From Clostridium sp. SY8519 (lineage in GTDB: Bacteria; Bacillota; Clostridia; Lachnospirales; Lachnospiraceae): a stretch of DNA of 64,000 bases. The number at the start of each line of letters is the position of its first letter. Positions within the stretch are counted from its first letter, which is position 1. Under the pieces are notes generated by a model. The model was not told the origin of the DNA and did no database searches. It was given only the letters and a program-made list of their open reading frames with translations. Shown here one piece after another: positions 44,594-53,764 of this stretch. The translations under genes were made by a program, and so were the position numbers. The stretch spans positions 2,666,501 through 2,730,500 of the forward strand of contig NC_015737.1 of the NCBI RefSeq assembly GCF_000270305.1, read 5' to 3'.

Positions 44594-45799
44594 TTATTTG
44601 TCGCTGGCTGCTGCGATGCCCGGCAGTTCTTTGCCTTCCAGGAACTCCAGGGAAGCGCCGCCGCCGGTGGAAATATGAGTCATCTGATCCGCGTATCCAA
44701 GCTGCGCAACTGCTGCTGCGCTGTCACCGCCGCCGATGATTGTGATGGCATCGGTATCTGCCAGCGCTTTGGCTACCGCTTTCGTGCCTGCTGCAAGTAC
44801 CGGGTTCTCAAATACACCCATGGGGCCGTTCCATACAACGGTTTTGGCTGCCTGCACAGCATCCGCGAAGAGCTGGCGGGTCTTTTCTCCGATATCCAGG
44901 CCCATCTTGTCTGCCGGAATCTTGTCAGCGTCAACGGTTTCCACCGCGATATCCGCGTCATCCAGATCCGGGAAATGATCCAGCACGACCGCGTCAACCG
45001 GCAGAAGCAGCTGTTTGCCCAGTTTTTCTGCCTTTTCCATCATTTCCTTACAGTAATCAATCTTTGTCTCATCCACCAGGGAGGTACCGATTTCATATCC
45101 TTTTGCCTTTAAGAAGGTATATGCCATTCCGCCGCCGATAATCAGGGTATCGCATTTTTCCAGAAGATTGGAAATAACATTCAGTTTGTCCGCAACCTTC
45201 GCGCCGCCCAGGATAGCCACAAAGGGACGAACCGGATTGTTTACGGCATTGCCTAAAAAGTCGATTTCCTTCTGCATCAGATAGCCCACTGCGGCTACCG
45301 GTACAAAAGAAGTCACGCCTACATTGGAGCAGTGCGCACGATGGGCGGTGCCGAAGGCATCATTTACAAACACGTCACACAGAGACGCCAGCTCCTTGCT
45401 GAATGCCTCGCCGTTTTTCGTTTCTTCCGCACGATACCGGGTATTCTGCAGCAGAATCACATCGCCGTCTTTCATGGCTGCCACAGCTGCTTTTGCGTTC
45501 GGTCCCACGACTTCGTCATCTGCCGCGAATTTCACTTCCTGTCCCAGCAGCTCACTCAGGCGTGCAGCCACAGGCGCAAGAGAAAGCTCCGGCTTCGGCT
45601 CCCCTTTCGGCTTGCCCAGATGGGAACAAAGGATCACTTTTCCGCCGTCGGCGATCAGTTTTTTAATAGTAGGAAGCGCCGCAGTCAGACGGTTTTCGTC
45701 GGTGATTTTTCCGTCTTTTAACGGTACATTGAAATCACATCTGCACAGGACACGCTTACCTTTTACGTCAATATCATCTACAGTAAGTTTATTTAACAT
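44594..45799 (-). CDS. pgk: Phosphoglycerate kinase
   Basis: Transfers phosphate from 1,3-bisphosphoglycerate to ADP. The 401-aa protein has [58 protein letters not shown] and the nucleotide loop [12 protein letters not shown] choose ATG 45799 ([11 protein letters not shown]); a GTG two codons earlier is closer to AGGAG (4 nt), so the start could be there. It is separated from gapA by a strong terminator and has its own likely promoter (45863-45891). Confidence 0.97.
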   Translation of the reverse strand: MLNKLTVDDIDVKGKRVLCRCDFNVPLKDGKITDENRLTAALPTIKKLIADGGKVILCSHLGKPKGEPKPELSLAPVAARLSELLGQEVKFAADDEVVGPNAKAAVAAMKDGDVILLQNTRYRAEETKNGEAFSKELASLCDVFVNDAFGTAHRAHCSNVGVTSFVPVAAVGYLMQKEIDFLGNAVNNPVRPFVAILGGAKVADKLNVISNLLEKCDTLIIGGGMAYTFLKAKGYEIGTSLVDETKIDYCKEMMEKAEKLGKQLLLPVDAVVLDHFPDLDDADIAVETVDADKIPADKMGLDIGEKTRQLFADAVQAAKTVVWNGPMGVFENPVLAAGTKAVAKALADTDAITIIGGGDSAAAVAQLGYADQMTHISTGGGASLEFLEGKELPGIAAASDK

Positions 45800-45862
45800 A
45801 ATCACTGCTCTCCTTTTTTTGAATTCTCTGGTCTCTGTTTCTGTCGTACAGTCGCTCTTTTT

Positions 45863-45891
45863 ATTTTCTCATTATCCCCGGGCAATGTCAA
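45863..45891 (-). promoter_or_regulatory. Probable promoter of pgk-tpiA-gpmI
   Basis: TTGACA (45886-45891), 17-nt spacer, GAAAAT (45863-45868; 4 of 6 matches to TATAAT), minus strand, about 65 nt before pgk and after the gapA terminator. Confidence 0.45.
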
Positions 45892-46003
45892 ATCCTTCGC
45901 AGGAAAATCCAGGATTGAAATGCGTTCCCGCACCGAATCTTTCTTCCGCACGAAAATCCACTTTTCCGGCAGCAAAATCCGAAAATCGGACGGCCGCACC
46001 GCA

Positions 46004-46048
46004 TAAAAAACGAGGGTGTGCATATCTTTCCTATACGCAGCACCCCCG
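46004..46048 (-). terminator. Terminator of gapA
   Basis: Minus strand GGGTGCTGCGTAT pairs with ATATGCACACCC (one G-U), then CTCGTTTTTT. It is 20 nt after the gapA stop. Confidence 0.85.
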
Positions 46049-46068
46049 CAAGAATCACAGAAATCTTA

Positions 46069-47082
46069 TTATTTCAGACCTGCGAAATATTTGATTGTAC
46101 GTACCATCTGGCTGGTGTAGCTGTTTTCATTGTCATACCAGGATACTACCTGTACCTGCGTCATGCCGTTGCCTAACGGCAGAACCATGGTCTGGGTCGC
46201 ATCGAACAGAGAGCCATAGGTCATACCGATGATATCGGAAGATACGATCTCCTCGTCATTGTAGCCATAAGACTCATTGGCAGCGGCCTTCATCACCTGG
46301 TTGATCTCATCCACGGTAACTTCCTTATCTACCACTGCATTCAGGATGGTAGTAGAACCGGTCGGGGTAGGAACACGCTGTGCGGCGCCGATCAGTTTGC
46401 CTGCCAGTTCCGGAATTACCAGGCCGATTGCCTTTGCGGCGCCGGTGCTGTTCGGAACGATATTCACTGCTGCTGCACGGGAACGTCTCAGATCGCCTTT
46501 TCTCTGCGGTCCGTCCAGAGTCATCTGATCACCGGTATAGGAATGAATGGTGCACATAATTCCGGATTTGATCGGGGCGAAATCATTCAGCGCCTGTGTC
46601 ATGGGAGCCAGGCAGTTGGTGGTGCAGGAAGCTGCGGAAATGATGGTGTCATCTTTGGTCAGTGTTTCATGGTTTACGTTATATACAATAGTAGGAAGGT
46701 CATTGCCTGCCGGTGCGGAAATAACGACTTTCTTCGCGCCTGCATTAATATGCGCCTGTGCTTTCTCTTTGGATGTGTAGAAACCGGAACACTCCAGAAC
46801 TACATCAACATCCAGCTTACCCCACGGGCAGTTGTTTGCGTCCGGTTCTGCGTAGATGTGGATCTCTTTGCCTTCTACCTCAATATAATCTTCTCCGTAT
46901 TTAACAGTCTCAGCATACTGATATCTGCCCTGTGTAGAATCGTATTTCAGCAGATGCGCCAGCATCTTCGGGCTGGTAAGATCATTGATAGCTACCACTT
47001 CATAACCCTCTGCGCCGAACATCTGACGGAAAGCAAGACGACCGATACGACCAAAACCATTAATTGCAACTTTTACTGACAT
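46069..47082 (-). CDS. gapA: Glyceraldehyde-3-phosphate dehydrogenase
   Basis: NAD-dependent oxidation and phosphorylation of glyceraldehyde 3-phosphate. The 337-aa protein starts [20 protein letters not shown] (NAD loop), has [19 protein letters not shown], the nucleophile [13 protein letters not shown], the catalytic His in IHSYTGDQM, and [14 protein letters not shown]. The PAN motif and length are typical of glycolytic GapA. AGGAGG precedes the ATG. It is transcribed from 47159-47187 as a single gene ended by a terminator. Confidence 0.98.
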   Translation of the reverse strand: MSVKVAINGFGRIGRLAFRQMFGAEGYEVVAINDLTSPKMLAHLLKYDSTQGRYQYAETVKYGEDYIEVEGKEIHIYAEPDANNCPWGKLDVDVVLECSGFYTSKEKAQAHINAGAKKVVISAPAGNDLPTIVYNVNHETLTKDDTIISAASCTTNCLAPMTQALNDFAPIKSGIMCTIHSYTGDQMTLDGPQRKGDLRRSRAAAVNIVPNSTGAAKAIGLVIPELAGKLIGAAQRVPTPTGSTTILNAVVDKEVTVDEINQVMKAAANESYGYNDEEIVSSDIIGMTYGSLFDATQTMVLPLGNGMTQVQVVSWYDNENSYTSQMVRTIKYFAGLK

Positions 47083-47158
47083 GTTGATTCCTCCTACCTT
47101 TTCTCTATTCTTGTCTGTTTTTGTTTTTGTTAAATTATTATCAATCTTTTACACTGAC

Positions 47159-47187
47159 ATAATAATACCTTTTGCAAAATAATGCAA
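47159..47187 (-). promoter_or_regulatory. Promoter of gapA
   Basis: TTGCAT (47182-47187), 17-nt spacer, TATTAT (47159-47164), minus strand, about 80 nt before the ATG. It is divergent from the PHP gene promoter. Confidence 0.6.
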
Positions 47188-47226
47188 CTATTTTTTTGCA
47201 TTTTTTTGTATTGCTTTTTATGCGCC

Positions 47227-47255
47227 TTGTTCCGAAATATCCTCTGTGTTAAAAT
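47227..47255 (+). promoter_or_regulatory. Promoter of the PHP phosphatase gene
   Basis: TTGTTC (47227-47232), 17-nt spacer, TAAAAT (47250-47255), then AAAGGAGG and the ATG at 47284. Confidence 0.55.
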
Positions 47256-47283
47256 CAGAGGGATTGCAAAGGAGGTTTTACCC

Positions 47284-48087
47284 ATGTACTGGGATACACA
47301 TATGCACACAAATTTTTCCGGAGACAGCGACGCCCTGCCGCAGGACATGGTTCAAGCCGCCATCACCCGCGGTCTCTCCGGCATCTGCCTCACGGACCAC
47401 GAGGATCTGGATTATCCCTATGATGACGTGAACTTTGACCTGGATCTCGCTGCATACGAACAGGCGGTGCGGCAGCTGCAGGGCGCGTACGGCAGACAGA
47501 TTGAGATTCTCTACGGCATTGAGCTGGGTCTGCAGCCTCATCTGGCGGACCGGCATTCCGCCATTGTCTCATCCCACGCCTATGATTACGTCATCGGCTC
47601 TTCCCACCTGGTGCACGGCAAAGATCCGTATTATCCGTCCTATTATGAAAACCGTACGGAACGGGAGGCCTATGAGGAATACTTCCGCTCCATTCTGGAA
47701 AACATCTCCGCCTGGAAGGGCTTCGACGTGTACGGACATATCGACTATGTGGTGCGCTATGGCCCGAACCGGGATGCGGATTACAGCTATGCCGCCTACC
47801 GGGAACTCATTGATCCGATTCTCACTGCCTTAATCGACGCCGGCAAGGGCATCGAAGTCAACACCGCCGGCTGGAAATACGGACTGTCCCAGCCAAATCC
47901 CTGCACCGATATTCTGCGCCGCTACCGGGAGCTGGGCGGCGAAATCATTACCACCGGGGCCGATGCCCACAAATCGGAACACATTGCCTATGATTTTCAG
48001 CGTCTTCCGGATCTGTTAAAAAGCTGCGGATTCCGCTACTATACTGTATTCCGGCAGCGCAGGCCGGTCTTCCTTCCGCTTCCGTAA
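47284..48087 (+). CDS. PHP-domain phosphatase, histidinol-phosphatase type
   Basis: A 267-aa metal-dependent phosphoesterase. It starts MYWDTHMHTNFSGDSDA with the HxH metal motif, then LTDHEDLDYP, YGIELGLQP, VIGSSHLVHGKDPYY, DVYGHIDYVVRYG and TTGADAHKSEHI, the metal ligands of HisK-type histidinol-phosphate phosphatases. No other his gene is nearby, so the substrate may differ. AAAGGAGG lies 8 nt before the ATG; an in-frame upstream extension lacks such a site. It is one of two protein genes in the core reading rightward. Confidence 0.87.
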   Translation: MYWDTHMHTNFSGDSDALPQDMVQAAITRGLSGICLTDHEDLDYPYDDVNFDLDLAAYEQAVRQLQGAYGRQIEILYGIELGLQPHLADRHSAIVSSHAYDYVIGSSHLVHGKDPYYPSYYENRTEREAYEEYFRSILENISAWKGFDVYGHIDYVVRYGPNRDADYSYAAYRELIDPILTALIDAGKGIEVNTAGWKYGLSQPNPCTDILRRYRELGGEIITTGADAHKSEHIAYDFQRLPDLLKSCGFRYYTVFRQRRPVFLPLP

Positions 48088-48137
48088 AACCATGAAAAAT
48101 CTCTGCAGGAAAACTATTAAAATATCAGCTCTTATAT

Positions 48138-48223
48138 AAAAAGCCGCAGTTCTGTCTTCGAAAAGGATCTGTCTCCTTTGCCGCCCCGGTGAAGGGATCC
48201 GTCCAGAACTGCCGGCTTTTTTT
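48138..48223. terminator. Branched bidirectional terminator
   Basis: AAAAAGCCGCAGTTCTG (48138-48154) pairs with CAGAACTGCCGGCTTTTT (48204-48221) with one bulge. The 49-nt interior forms at least one more hairpin (AAAGGA/TCCTTT). It lies between the convergent PHP and lysozyme genes. The long branched loop is unusual for a terminator. Confidence 0.65.
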
Positions 48224-48278
48224 CTACTCTCTTATCCGATTTTTCTAATTGCTTCGCTTTCCTTAGATGTGCTTATGC

Positions 48279-50147
48279 TTATCTCCGCACTGCAGCTGCA
48301 GAAGAAAAAGCGCCCAGGCATCGCCTGCCGTTGTAATTCTTCGCGCCGCGCACTTTATAGTAGTACGTAACTCCTGCTTTTCCTGTGGTGTCTTTCCAGG
48401 ACGCCGTCCTGGTGTTTTTGACGCAGCGGAACCCGGTAGCGCTGCTCGTGGAGCGATAAACTTTATAATACGCTGCCGAAGTTTTCTTCCAGGACAGTTT
48501 TACGCCGGAAGCACCTGCAGACACGCCCCGCAGGTCACGGATTTTCGGTGTCGGATACTTGACCATGCTCCTGCTTACATAGTATACAGAAGATCCGTAT
48601 TTTACCTTTGCCCAGGCAGCCCCATGCTTATCACTGGTCCAGCGTACAAACTGCAGTTTTGTGCCCTTTTTCACAGACTTCCGGACACGATATGCGGTTC
48701 CCGCGCCTGACCGAAGATGTGTCTTGCTGCGGGCTACCAGATGGAAGCTGTTGGTCTGGCTGGTGGAAGCTGACAGTATCCCGCTTGTTTTTCCGTAGAC
48801 ACGGCTGCCGTCTTCCTTTGTCTGGTATGCGCGAACCTTAAAGTAATATTCCCGGTCGCTCTTAAGCCCGTTCAGCGTAAAAGCTGTGCCGGAAACATCC
48901 GTATGCCGGTAAGAACCGTTGCGGGAAGTGCTGTAATACAAGCGGTAGCCGCCGGCATTTTCCGCCGCGTTCCAGGAAAGCCTGATGCCTGTCCGGGATA
49001 CGGACTGCACGTTCAGTCCATTCGCCGTTCCTACGGAAATTCCGGAGGGAGCCGCTTTTCTGATGCCGATATTCCCACTGGTCCACGACGCGGGCCGATA
49101 CCAGAAGTTTAAATCCACATTGGTATTGATTCCGCCCACGCGGGCTGTTTCCGAACACTGCCAGTAATCCACCGCAGCCCGATTCCGGTACAGATTCGAC
49201 GCAGATACCGATGAGGTGGACCGGTACGCATAATTGTAATAACGGGCCATCCAGAGCGGATACCCCGCCTGATACAGTGCCGTGCCGTCCAGTTTGTTTA
49301 CAAAGAAATTGCTGGAGGCATATACCATGGCGTCATATCCAGCGTCTTTCATGGCCTGGCAGTAAGCTTTGGCCACCCTTGTCTGCGCCGCTTTGGACAG
49401 ATGCGCCCTGGCCAGTCTGCCTCCGTCTCCTACATACTCCACATCCATAAAAACCGGAAGATCGATGCCGTAACAGTTTGTGCCGGAGCGTCCCGATTTC
49501 TTCTCTTTCACATAATCTCCCGGGTACCACCGGCCAGTCTCTCCCTGGAGCAGCTTCAGCGTATACGCGGCCTCTGCTTTGGCTTCTGCTGTGGTCTTTG
49601 CCTGGGAGAAAAAGTATACTCCTACATGCAGTCCTGCTGCTGTCGCCTGTTTCACATTATAAATCCAGTACGGATCCGTATAAATAGAGCCGCCGGAACT
49701 GGTCCGGTACCCGCACCGGATAATCACACCGCTGACCCCGGAATTTTTCAGTTTTCTGTAGTTTACCGTACCGTCATACTTGGATACATCCACGACCGGA
49801 ATCACTTCGCAGCCCTCAGTATCTTCCGGGTCATGATAAAATGACACTTTGCCGGACGTGGTTTTCCACTGGGTCTTGCTGTAGGCGGACAAAACGGATA
49901 CCCTGGCCGTACTGCTGTCCGGAAGCGCCTCCTCGGTGCCTGCGGCGCGCTGCTTCATATAAGCGCGGTACCAGCCCGGATCCTCGCTGTTCCAACCTTT
50001 CGGGCAGGTCACGCTATCCTGGGCACTCTTTGTTTCTGCCGCTTCCGCCGCCCGGGCATCCGTCAGCAAAGCTGCCGGTGCACCGGCCGCCGCGGTCACA
50101 GTCAGTACAGTCACTGCAGTCAGCCATTTTCTCATTCTCTTTATCAT
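48279..50147 (-). CDS. Secreted GH25 lysozyme with fibronectin III and SH3-like domains
   Basis: A 622-aa muramidase likely acting on peptidoglycan outside the cell. Residues 1-36 form a signal peptide (RKWLTAVTVLTVTAAAGAPA, cleavage near ARAAEA). The GH25 domain (about 113-345) has VIPVVDVSKYDG (D120), GVYFFSQAKT and the catalytic PVFMDVEYVGD (D235, E237). Then come FN3 (about 365-460, ISVGTANGLNVQSVSRTGIR), an SH3-like segment (THLRSGAGTAYRVRKS) and a second FN3 (about 540-622). Proteins of this architecture act in cell-wall remodelling or lysis. It is a single gene; a promoter is not clear in the 107-nt gap after the efp terminator. Confidence 0.9.
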   Translation of the reverse strand: MIKRMRKWLTAVTVLTVTAAAGAPAALLTDARAAEAAETKSAQDSVTCPKGWNSEDPGWYRAYMKQRAAGTEEALPDSSTARVSVLSAYSKTQWKTTSGKVSFYHDPEDTEGCEVIPVVDVSKYDGTVNYRKLKNSGVSGVIIRCGYRTSSGGSIYTDPYWIYNVKQATAAGLHVGVYFFSQAKTTAEAKAEAAYTLKLLQGETGRWYPGDYVKEKKSGRSGTNCYGIDLPVFMDVEYVGDGGRLARAHLSKAAQTRVAKAYCQAMKDAGYDAMVYASSNFFVNKLDGTALYQAGYPLWMARYYNYAYRSTSSVSASNLYRNRAAVDYWQCSETARVGGINTNVDLNFWYRPASWTSGNIGIRKAAPSGISVGTANGLNVQSVSRTGIRLSWNAAENAGGYRLYYSTSRNGSYRHTDVSGTAFTLNGLKSDREYYFKVRAYQTKEDGSRVYGKTSGILSASTSQTNSFHLVARSKTHLRSGAGTAYRVRKSVKKGTKLQFVRWTSDKHGAAWAKVKYGSSVYYVSRSMVKYPTPKIRDLRGVSAGASGVKLSWKKTSAAYYKVYRSTSSATGFRCVKNTRTASWKDTTGKAGVTYYYKVRGAKNYNGRRCLGAFSSAAAVRR

Positions 50148-50254
50148 TTTCTTAAGTCATCCCTTTCTGCAGAACACTCCAGGGCATCGCCCGTTACAGA
50201 CTGTGTCGTGTTCCAATATACAAAACTGCTGTTCTGTAGCTTAACAGGCAAGAA

Positions 50255-50286
50255 GATGGGACCGTCCGATTACAGACGGTCCCATC
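50255..50286 (-). terminator. Terminator of efp
   Basis: GATGGGACCGTC (50255-50266) and its exact complement (50275-50286), 8-nt loop, followed on the minus strand by TTCTTG. It is about 95 nt after the efp stop. Confidence 0.6.
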
Positions 50287-50380
50287 CGTTTCTCATATGC
50301 ATAAATCGCGGATTCATTCCAAACATCTTCCGAAATAACCAGAAAGATGCCTCCAGGATCGGCATTTTTTCTATCGAAGC

Positions 50381-50938
50381 TTATACTCTGGATAAATATT
50401 CGCCGGTTCTGGTATCAATCTTAATCTTGTCACCCAGCTCTACAAACAGAGGCACATTCACGATGGCGCCTGTCTCTACGGTCGCCGGCTTTGTAGCTCC
50501 GGTCGCTGTATCACCCTTCAGACCCGGCTCACACTCTGTGATCTCCAGCTCTACAAACAGCGGCGGCTCTACCGCGTAAATCTCTCCATTGTGGGCGCAC
50601 ATCTTAACCATGTCATTCTCTTTGACAAACTTCAGAGAATCTCCGATGGCTTCCTTGGTCAGAGCAACCTGATCATAGGTCTCCACATCCATGAAATAAT
50701 AAAGATCTCCATCATTGTAAAGATACTGTTTGTCTGAACGTTCGATATGAGCCTGCTCGCACTTCTCTGTCGGCCGGAATGTCTTCTCAACGACACCGCC
50801 GCTCTTGATGTTTTTTAATTTGGTCCGAACAAATGCGGCTCCTTTGCCAGGTTTCACGTGCTGAAATTCGATGATCTGGAAGATATTGCCCTCCAGTTCG
50901 ATCGTCATGCCGTTTCTGAAATCACCTGCTGATATCAT
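50381..50938 (-). CDS. efp: Elongation factor P
   Basis: Relieves ribosome stalling at polyproline stretches. The 185-aa three-domain protein begins [20 protein letters not shown] and carries [17 protein letters not shown] with the loop lysine (K32) usually modified or contacting the P-site tRNA. The C-terminus [17 protein letters not shown] is canonical. AGGAGG is 7 nt before the ATG. Followed by a terminator, it is a single-gene unit. Confidence 0.98.
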   Translation of the reverse strand: MISAGDFRNGMTIELEGNIFQIIEFQHVKPGKGAAFVRTKLKNIKSGGVVEKTFRPTEKCEQAHIERSDKQYLYNDGDLYYFMDVETYDQVALTKEAIGDSLKFVKENDMVKMCAHNGEIYAVEPPLFVELEITECEPGLKGDTATGATKPATVETGAIVNVPLFVELGDKIKIDTRTGEYLSRV

Positions 50939-51017
50939 TCATCTTCCTCCTTACAGTCGCATACCGCGACACATACTTTCTAATTATTTTATCGGAAATC
51001 TGTAATTATTTCAAGTA

Positions 51018-51473
51018 TTACTTGCCGGCGGACTCTGCCTCCTCAATTTCGGAAATCAGTCCCACACGCATGGCATGGCGGTCTCCCAGCTCCTGCGCAT
51101 TAAGATAGGCATCCACAATCGCATATCCCATTTCCTCGCCGACTACTCTTTCGCCAAAGCAGATTACATTGGCATGATTGTGCTCTCTGGCCAGGCGCGC
51201 GGTCACCGGTTCCGAACACACCACTGCCCGGATTCCCCGGAGCTTATTGGCCGTAATCGCCATCCCGGCGCCGGTTCCGCAGATCAGCACGCCCCGCTCG
51301 GCTTCGCCGTTCTGGATCTTTTTGCATGCGGCTGCCGCGATTTCCGGATAATTGCAGCGCTCCTCCGTGTCCGTACCCACATTAATCACTTCATAGCCTT
51401 TGGATTCCAGATAGCTCTGAATCTTCTTTTTCATAGATACTGCCGCGTGGTCATTTCCGATTACAATTTTCAT
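51018..51473 (-). CDS. rpiB: Ribose-5-phosphate isomerase B
   Basis: Interconverts ribose 5-phosphate and ribulose 5-phosphate. From the ATG at 51473 the protein is 151 aa: MKIVIGNDHAAVSMKKKI, then NVGTDTEERCNYPEIA, the active-site LICGTGAGMAITANKLRGIR and NHANVICFGERVVG, all RpiB/LacAB signatures. It overlaps the yqeG stop by 4 bp (ATGA) and has AGGAG 10 nt upstream, so it is co-translated with yqeG. Confidence 0.93.
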   Translation of the reverse strand: MKIVIGNDHAAVSMKKKIQSYLESKGYEVINVGTDTEERCNYPEIAAAACKKIQNGEAERGVLICGTGAGMAITANKLRGIRAVVCSEPVTARLAREHNHANVICFGERVVGEEMGYAIVDAYLNAQELGDRHAMRVGLISEIEEAESAGK

Positions 51474-52069
51474 AGGTCTGTTTCTCCTTCTCCTTCTGAT
51501 TCCAGGCTTCTGCCACCATTGACATAACGCGCTTCCCACCAGGCTGCGCTTTTTCGGTCAGACGGGTCCTGGCGTTTTACATACATCCGGTAAAACAAAA
51601 GCACAAAAAACTCCAGCCGCCGCTTCAGCACAATCTGAATTTCTTCTTTCCAGTGAATATAACGTACAAGGATCGATGAAATCCCCGCACGATTGGCACC
51701 GAAAATATCCGTAAAAATCTGGTCTCCGATAAACAGCGTATTCCTTTTGTCTGTTCCCATGATCTCCATAGCATAACGATAGCCATCCGGAGATGGCTTG
51801 TGTGCGTCAAAGACATAGTTCACATGAACCGCGTCGTTAAACATTTTTACACGGGGTTCCTTGTTGTTGGACAGCAGACAGCAGGTAAATCCTATGCGCT
51901 TCAGCCGTTCAAACAGCCGTTTTGCCCTGCCGTTTGCCGGTGCACCATGGGTGACCAGCGTATTGTCAATATCAAAAATCAGCCCCCGGTACCCGTCCGC
52001 ATACAGCTGTTCGAAATTAATCCGGTATACGGATTTCGTATAAAGTGTTGGATATAATCTGACCGCCAT
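51470..52069 (-). CDS. yqeG: YqeG family HAD IIIA phosphatase
   Basis: A 199-aa HAD-superfamily phosphatase conserved in Firmicutes. Motif I is LIFDIDNTLVTHGAP, motif II LLSNNKEPRV and motif III FDAHKPSPDGY with IFIGDQIFTD-like FIGDQIFTDIFGANRAG as motif IV. The relatives are phosphatidylglycerophosphate phosphatase-like proteins, but a role in ribosome-related processes has also been proposed. It starts one base before the nrdR stop ends (TAATG-type overlap). Confidence 0.87.
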   Translation of the reverse strand: MAVRLYPTLYTKSVYRINFEQLYADGYRGLIFDIDNTLVTHGAPANGRAKRLFERLKRIGFTCCLLSNNKEPRVKMFNDAVHVNYVFDAHKPSPDGYRYAMEIMGTDKRNTLFIGDQIFTDIFGANRAGISSILVRYIHWKEEIQIVLKRRLEFFVLLFYRMYVKRQDPSDRKSAAWWEARYVNGGRSLESEGEGETDL

Positions 52070-52533
52070 TATTTCTCCGTCTCCCGATCCAGCATTTTCT
52101 TCAATTCCAGTACAAAAGTATTCACGTCCTTGAATTCCCGGTAAACCGACGCAAACCGGACATAAGCCACCGGATCCAGGTCCTTGATTTTGTCCATCAC
52201 CAGTTCCCCGATTACCGTGCTGGCAATTTCCTTCTCTGCCCGGGCATAAATTTCATTTTCCACATCATCGGTCAGCTGCTTGATCTGATCCACCGATACC
52301 GGCCGCTTGTGGCAGGCCCGCAGAAGCCCGGCCTCTATTTTGGATCGGTCATACTGTTCCCTGGTATTGTCCTTCTTTATTACAATCAGCGGAATGGTCT
52401 CTACTTTCTCATAAGTAGTAAATCGTTTCTTGCAGTCATCGCACATGCGTCTGCGGCGGATAGACGCATTGTCATCCACCGGGCGGGAATCAATCACCCG
52501 CGTATTGTCACTGCTGCAGTATGGGCATTTCAT
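52069..52533 (-). CDS. nrdR: Transcriptional repressor NrdR
   Basis: Zinc-ribbon and ATP-cone repressor of ribonucleotide reductase genes. The 154-aa protein has MKCPYCSSDNTRVIDSR and RRMCDDCKKRFTTYE (C3, C6, C31, C34), then the ATP cone (VIKKDNTREQYDRSKIEAGL). GGAGG is 9 nt before the ATG. It heads the nrdR-yqeG-rpiB run, 22 nt after ychF. Confidence 0.96.
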   Translation of the reverse strand: MKCPYCSSDNTRVIDSRPVDDNASIRRRRMCDDCKKRFTTYEKVETIPLIVIKKDNTREQYDRSKIEAGLLRACHKRPVSVDQIKQLTDDVENEIYARAEKEIASTVIGELVMDKIKDLDPVAYVRFASVYREFKDVNTFVLELKKMLDRETEK

Positions 52534-52555
52534 CGCTCATTTCCTCCCGCTGCTT

Positions 52556-53656
52556 TTATACATTGAAACGGAACAGAATCACATCCCCGTCCTGCACCAC
52601 ATATTCCTTGCCTTCCAGTCCTACCAGGCCCTTTTCCCTGGCAGCTGCCAGAGATCCGCATTCCAGAAGATCCTTATAGTTCACTACTTCCGCGCGGATA
52701 AAGCCCCGTTCAAAATCGGTATGAATCTTGCCGGCTGCCTGGGGTGCTTTTGTCCCCTTCCGGATCGTCCAGGCACGGGTTTCGTCTTCTCCCGCAGTCA
52801 GGAAACTCATCAGGCCAAGAAGATCATAGCTTGCCTGGATCAGCTTCTCCAGGCCGGACTCCTTGATCCCCAGCTCTTCCAGGAACATGGCCTTCTCATC
52901 GTCGTCCAGTTCCGCCATTTCTTCCTCGATCTTGGCACAGATCACAAACACGCCGGATCCTTCTTCTTTCGCCAGTTCACGGACTGCTGCCACATGGGGA
53001 TTGGAGGCACCGTCATCTGCCAGATCATCTTCCGATACATTCGCGGCATAGATCACCGGCTTTGCGGTCAGCAGATTCAGGGAACGGAAAAAGGCCTGTT
53101 CGTCCTCATCATCGCTGAGTTCAAATGTTTTGGCCAGTTTGCCGTCTTCCAGATGCGCTTTGATCCGTTTCAGGAACTCAACCTCTGCCGCCAGCTTCTT
53201 ATCCATGCGGGCGCCTTTGCTGCCTTTGGCAATTCTGCGGTCCAGAATCTCAATATCCGAAAAAATCAGCTCCAGGTTGATCGTTTCGATATCGCTGGCC
53301 GGATCAATTTTTCCATCCACATGCACCACATTGGTGTCCTCAAAACAGCGTACCACGTGTACGATAGCATCCACTTCGCGGATGTTGGCCAGGAACTGAT
53401 TGCCCAGTCCTTCTCCCTTGCTGGCACCTTTCACCAGTCCGGCAATATCCACAAATTCAATCACCGCAGGGGTTATCTTTTTGGAATGATATAATTCTCC
53501 CAGAAGATTCAGCCGCTCATCCGGTACGGACACAACTCCCACATTGGGGTCGATAGTACAGAACGGATAGTTTGCTGACTCTGCGCCTGCTTTCGTCAGT
53601 GAATTGAACAATGTGCTTTTTCCTACGTTTGGCAGGCCAACGATTCCTAGTTTCAT
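52556..53656 (-). CDS. ychF: Redox-regulated P-loop ATPase YchF/OLA1
   Basis: A 366-aa Obg-family P-loop protein that prefers ATP and binds ribosomes. It has MKLGIVGLPNVGKSTLFNSL (G1), DIAGLVKGASKGEGLGNQFL, a coiled-coil insert, and the C-terminal TGS domain (TWTIRKGTKAP-like AWTIRKGTKAPQAAGKIH). AAGGAG lies upstream of the ATG. Its 5' side is the boundary with the integrase-bearing island: the integrase stop is only 109 nt away. Confidence 0.96.
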   Translation of the reverse strand: MKLGIVGLPNVGKSTLFNSLTKAGAESANYPFCTIDPNVGVVSVPDERLNLLGELYHSKKITPAVIEFVDIAGLVKGASKGEGLGNQFLANIREVDAIVHVVRCFEDTNVVHVDGKIDPASDIETINLELIFSDIEILDRRIAKGSKGARMDKKLAAEVEFLKRIKAHLEDGKLAKTFELSDDEDEQAFFRSLNLLTAKPVIYAANVSEDDLADDGASNPHVAAVRELAKEEGSGVFVICAKIEEEMAELDDDEKAMFLEELGIKESGLEKLIQASYDLLGLMSFLTAGEDETRAWTIRKGTKAPQAAGKIHTDFERGFIRAEVVNYKDLLECGSLAAAREKGLVGLEGKEYVVQDGDVILFRFNV

Positions 53657-53719
53657 AATGTTTTATATCTCCTTAAAAAACCTTTATTTTATGGGGTTTC
53701 CGCGATTTGCTAATCTGAC

Positions 53720-53750
53720 CGAGTGCCACGTCGAGTGCCACCGAGTGCCA
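53720..53750. repeat. Three direct repeats of CGAGTGCCA beside the integrase
   Basis: CGAGTGCCA at 53720-53728, 53732-53740 and 53742-53750, between the ychF start and the integrase stop. The position at the island edge suggests the attachment site or integrase/excisionase binding sites. Confidence 0.6.
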
Positions 53751-53764
53751 TTTCGCATTAAGTT

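Noticed and set aside
53720..53750. CRISPR array
   Set aside because: The three 9-bp repeats are too short and only 1-3 bp apart; no cas gene or spacer-sized units are present anywhere in the window.
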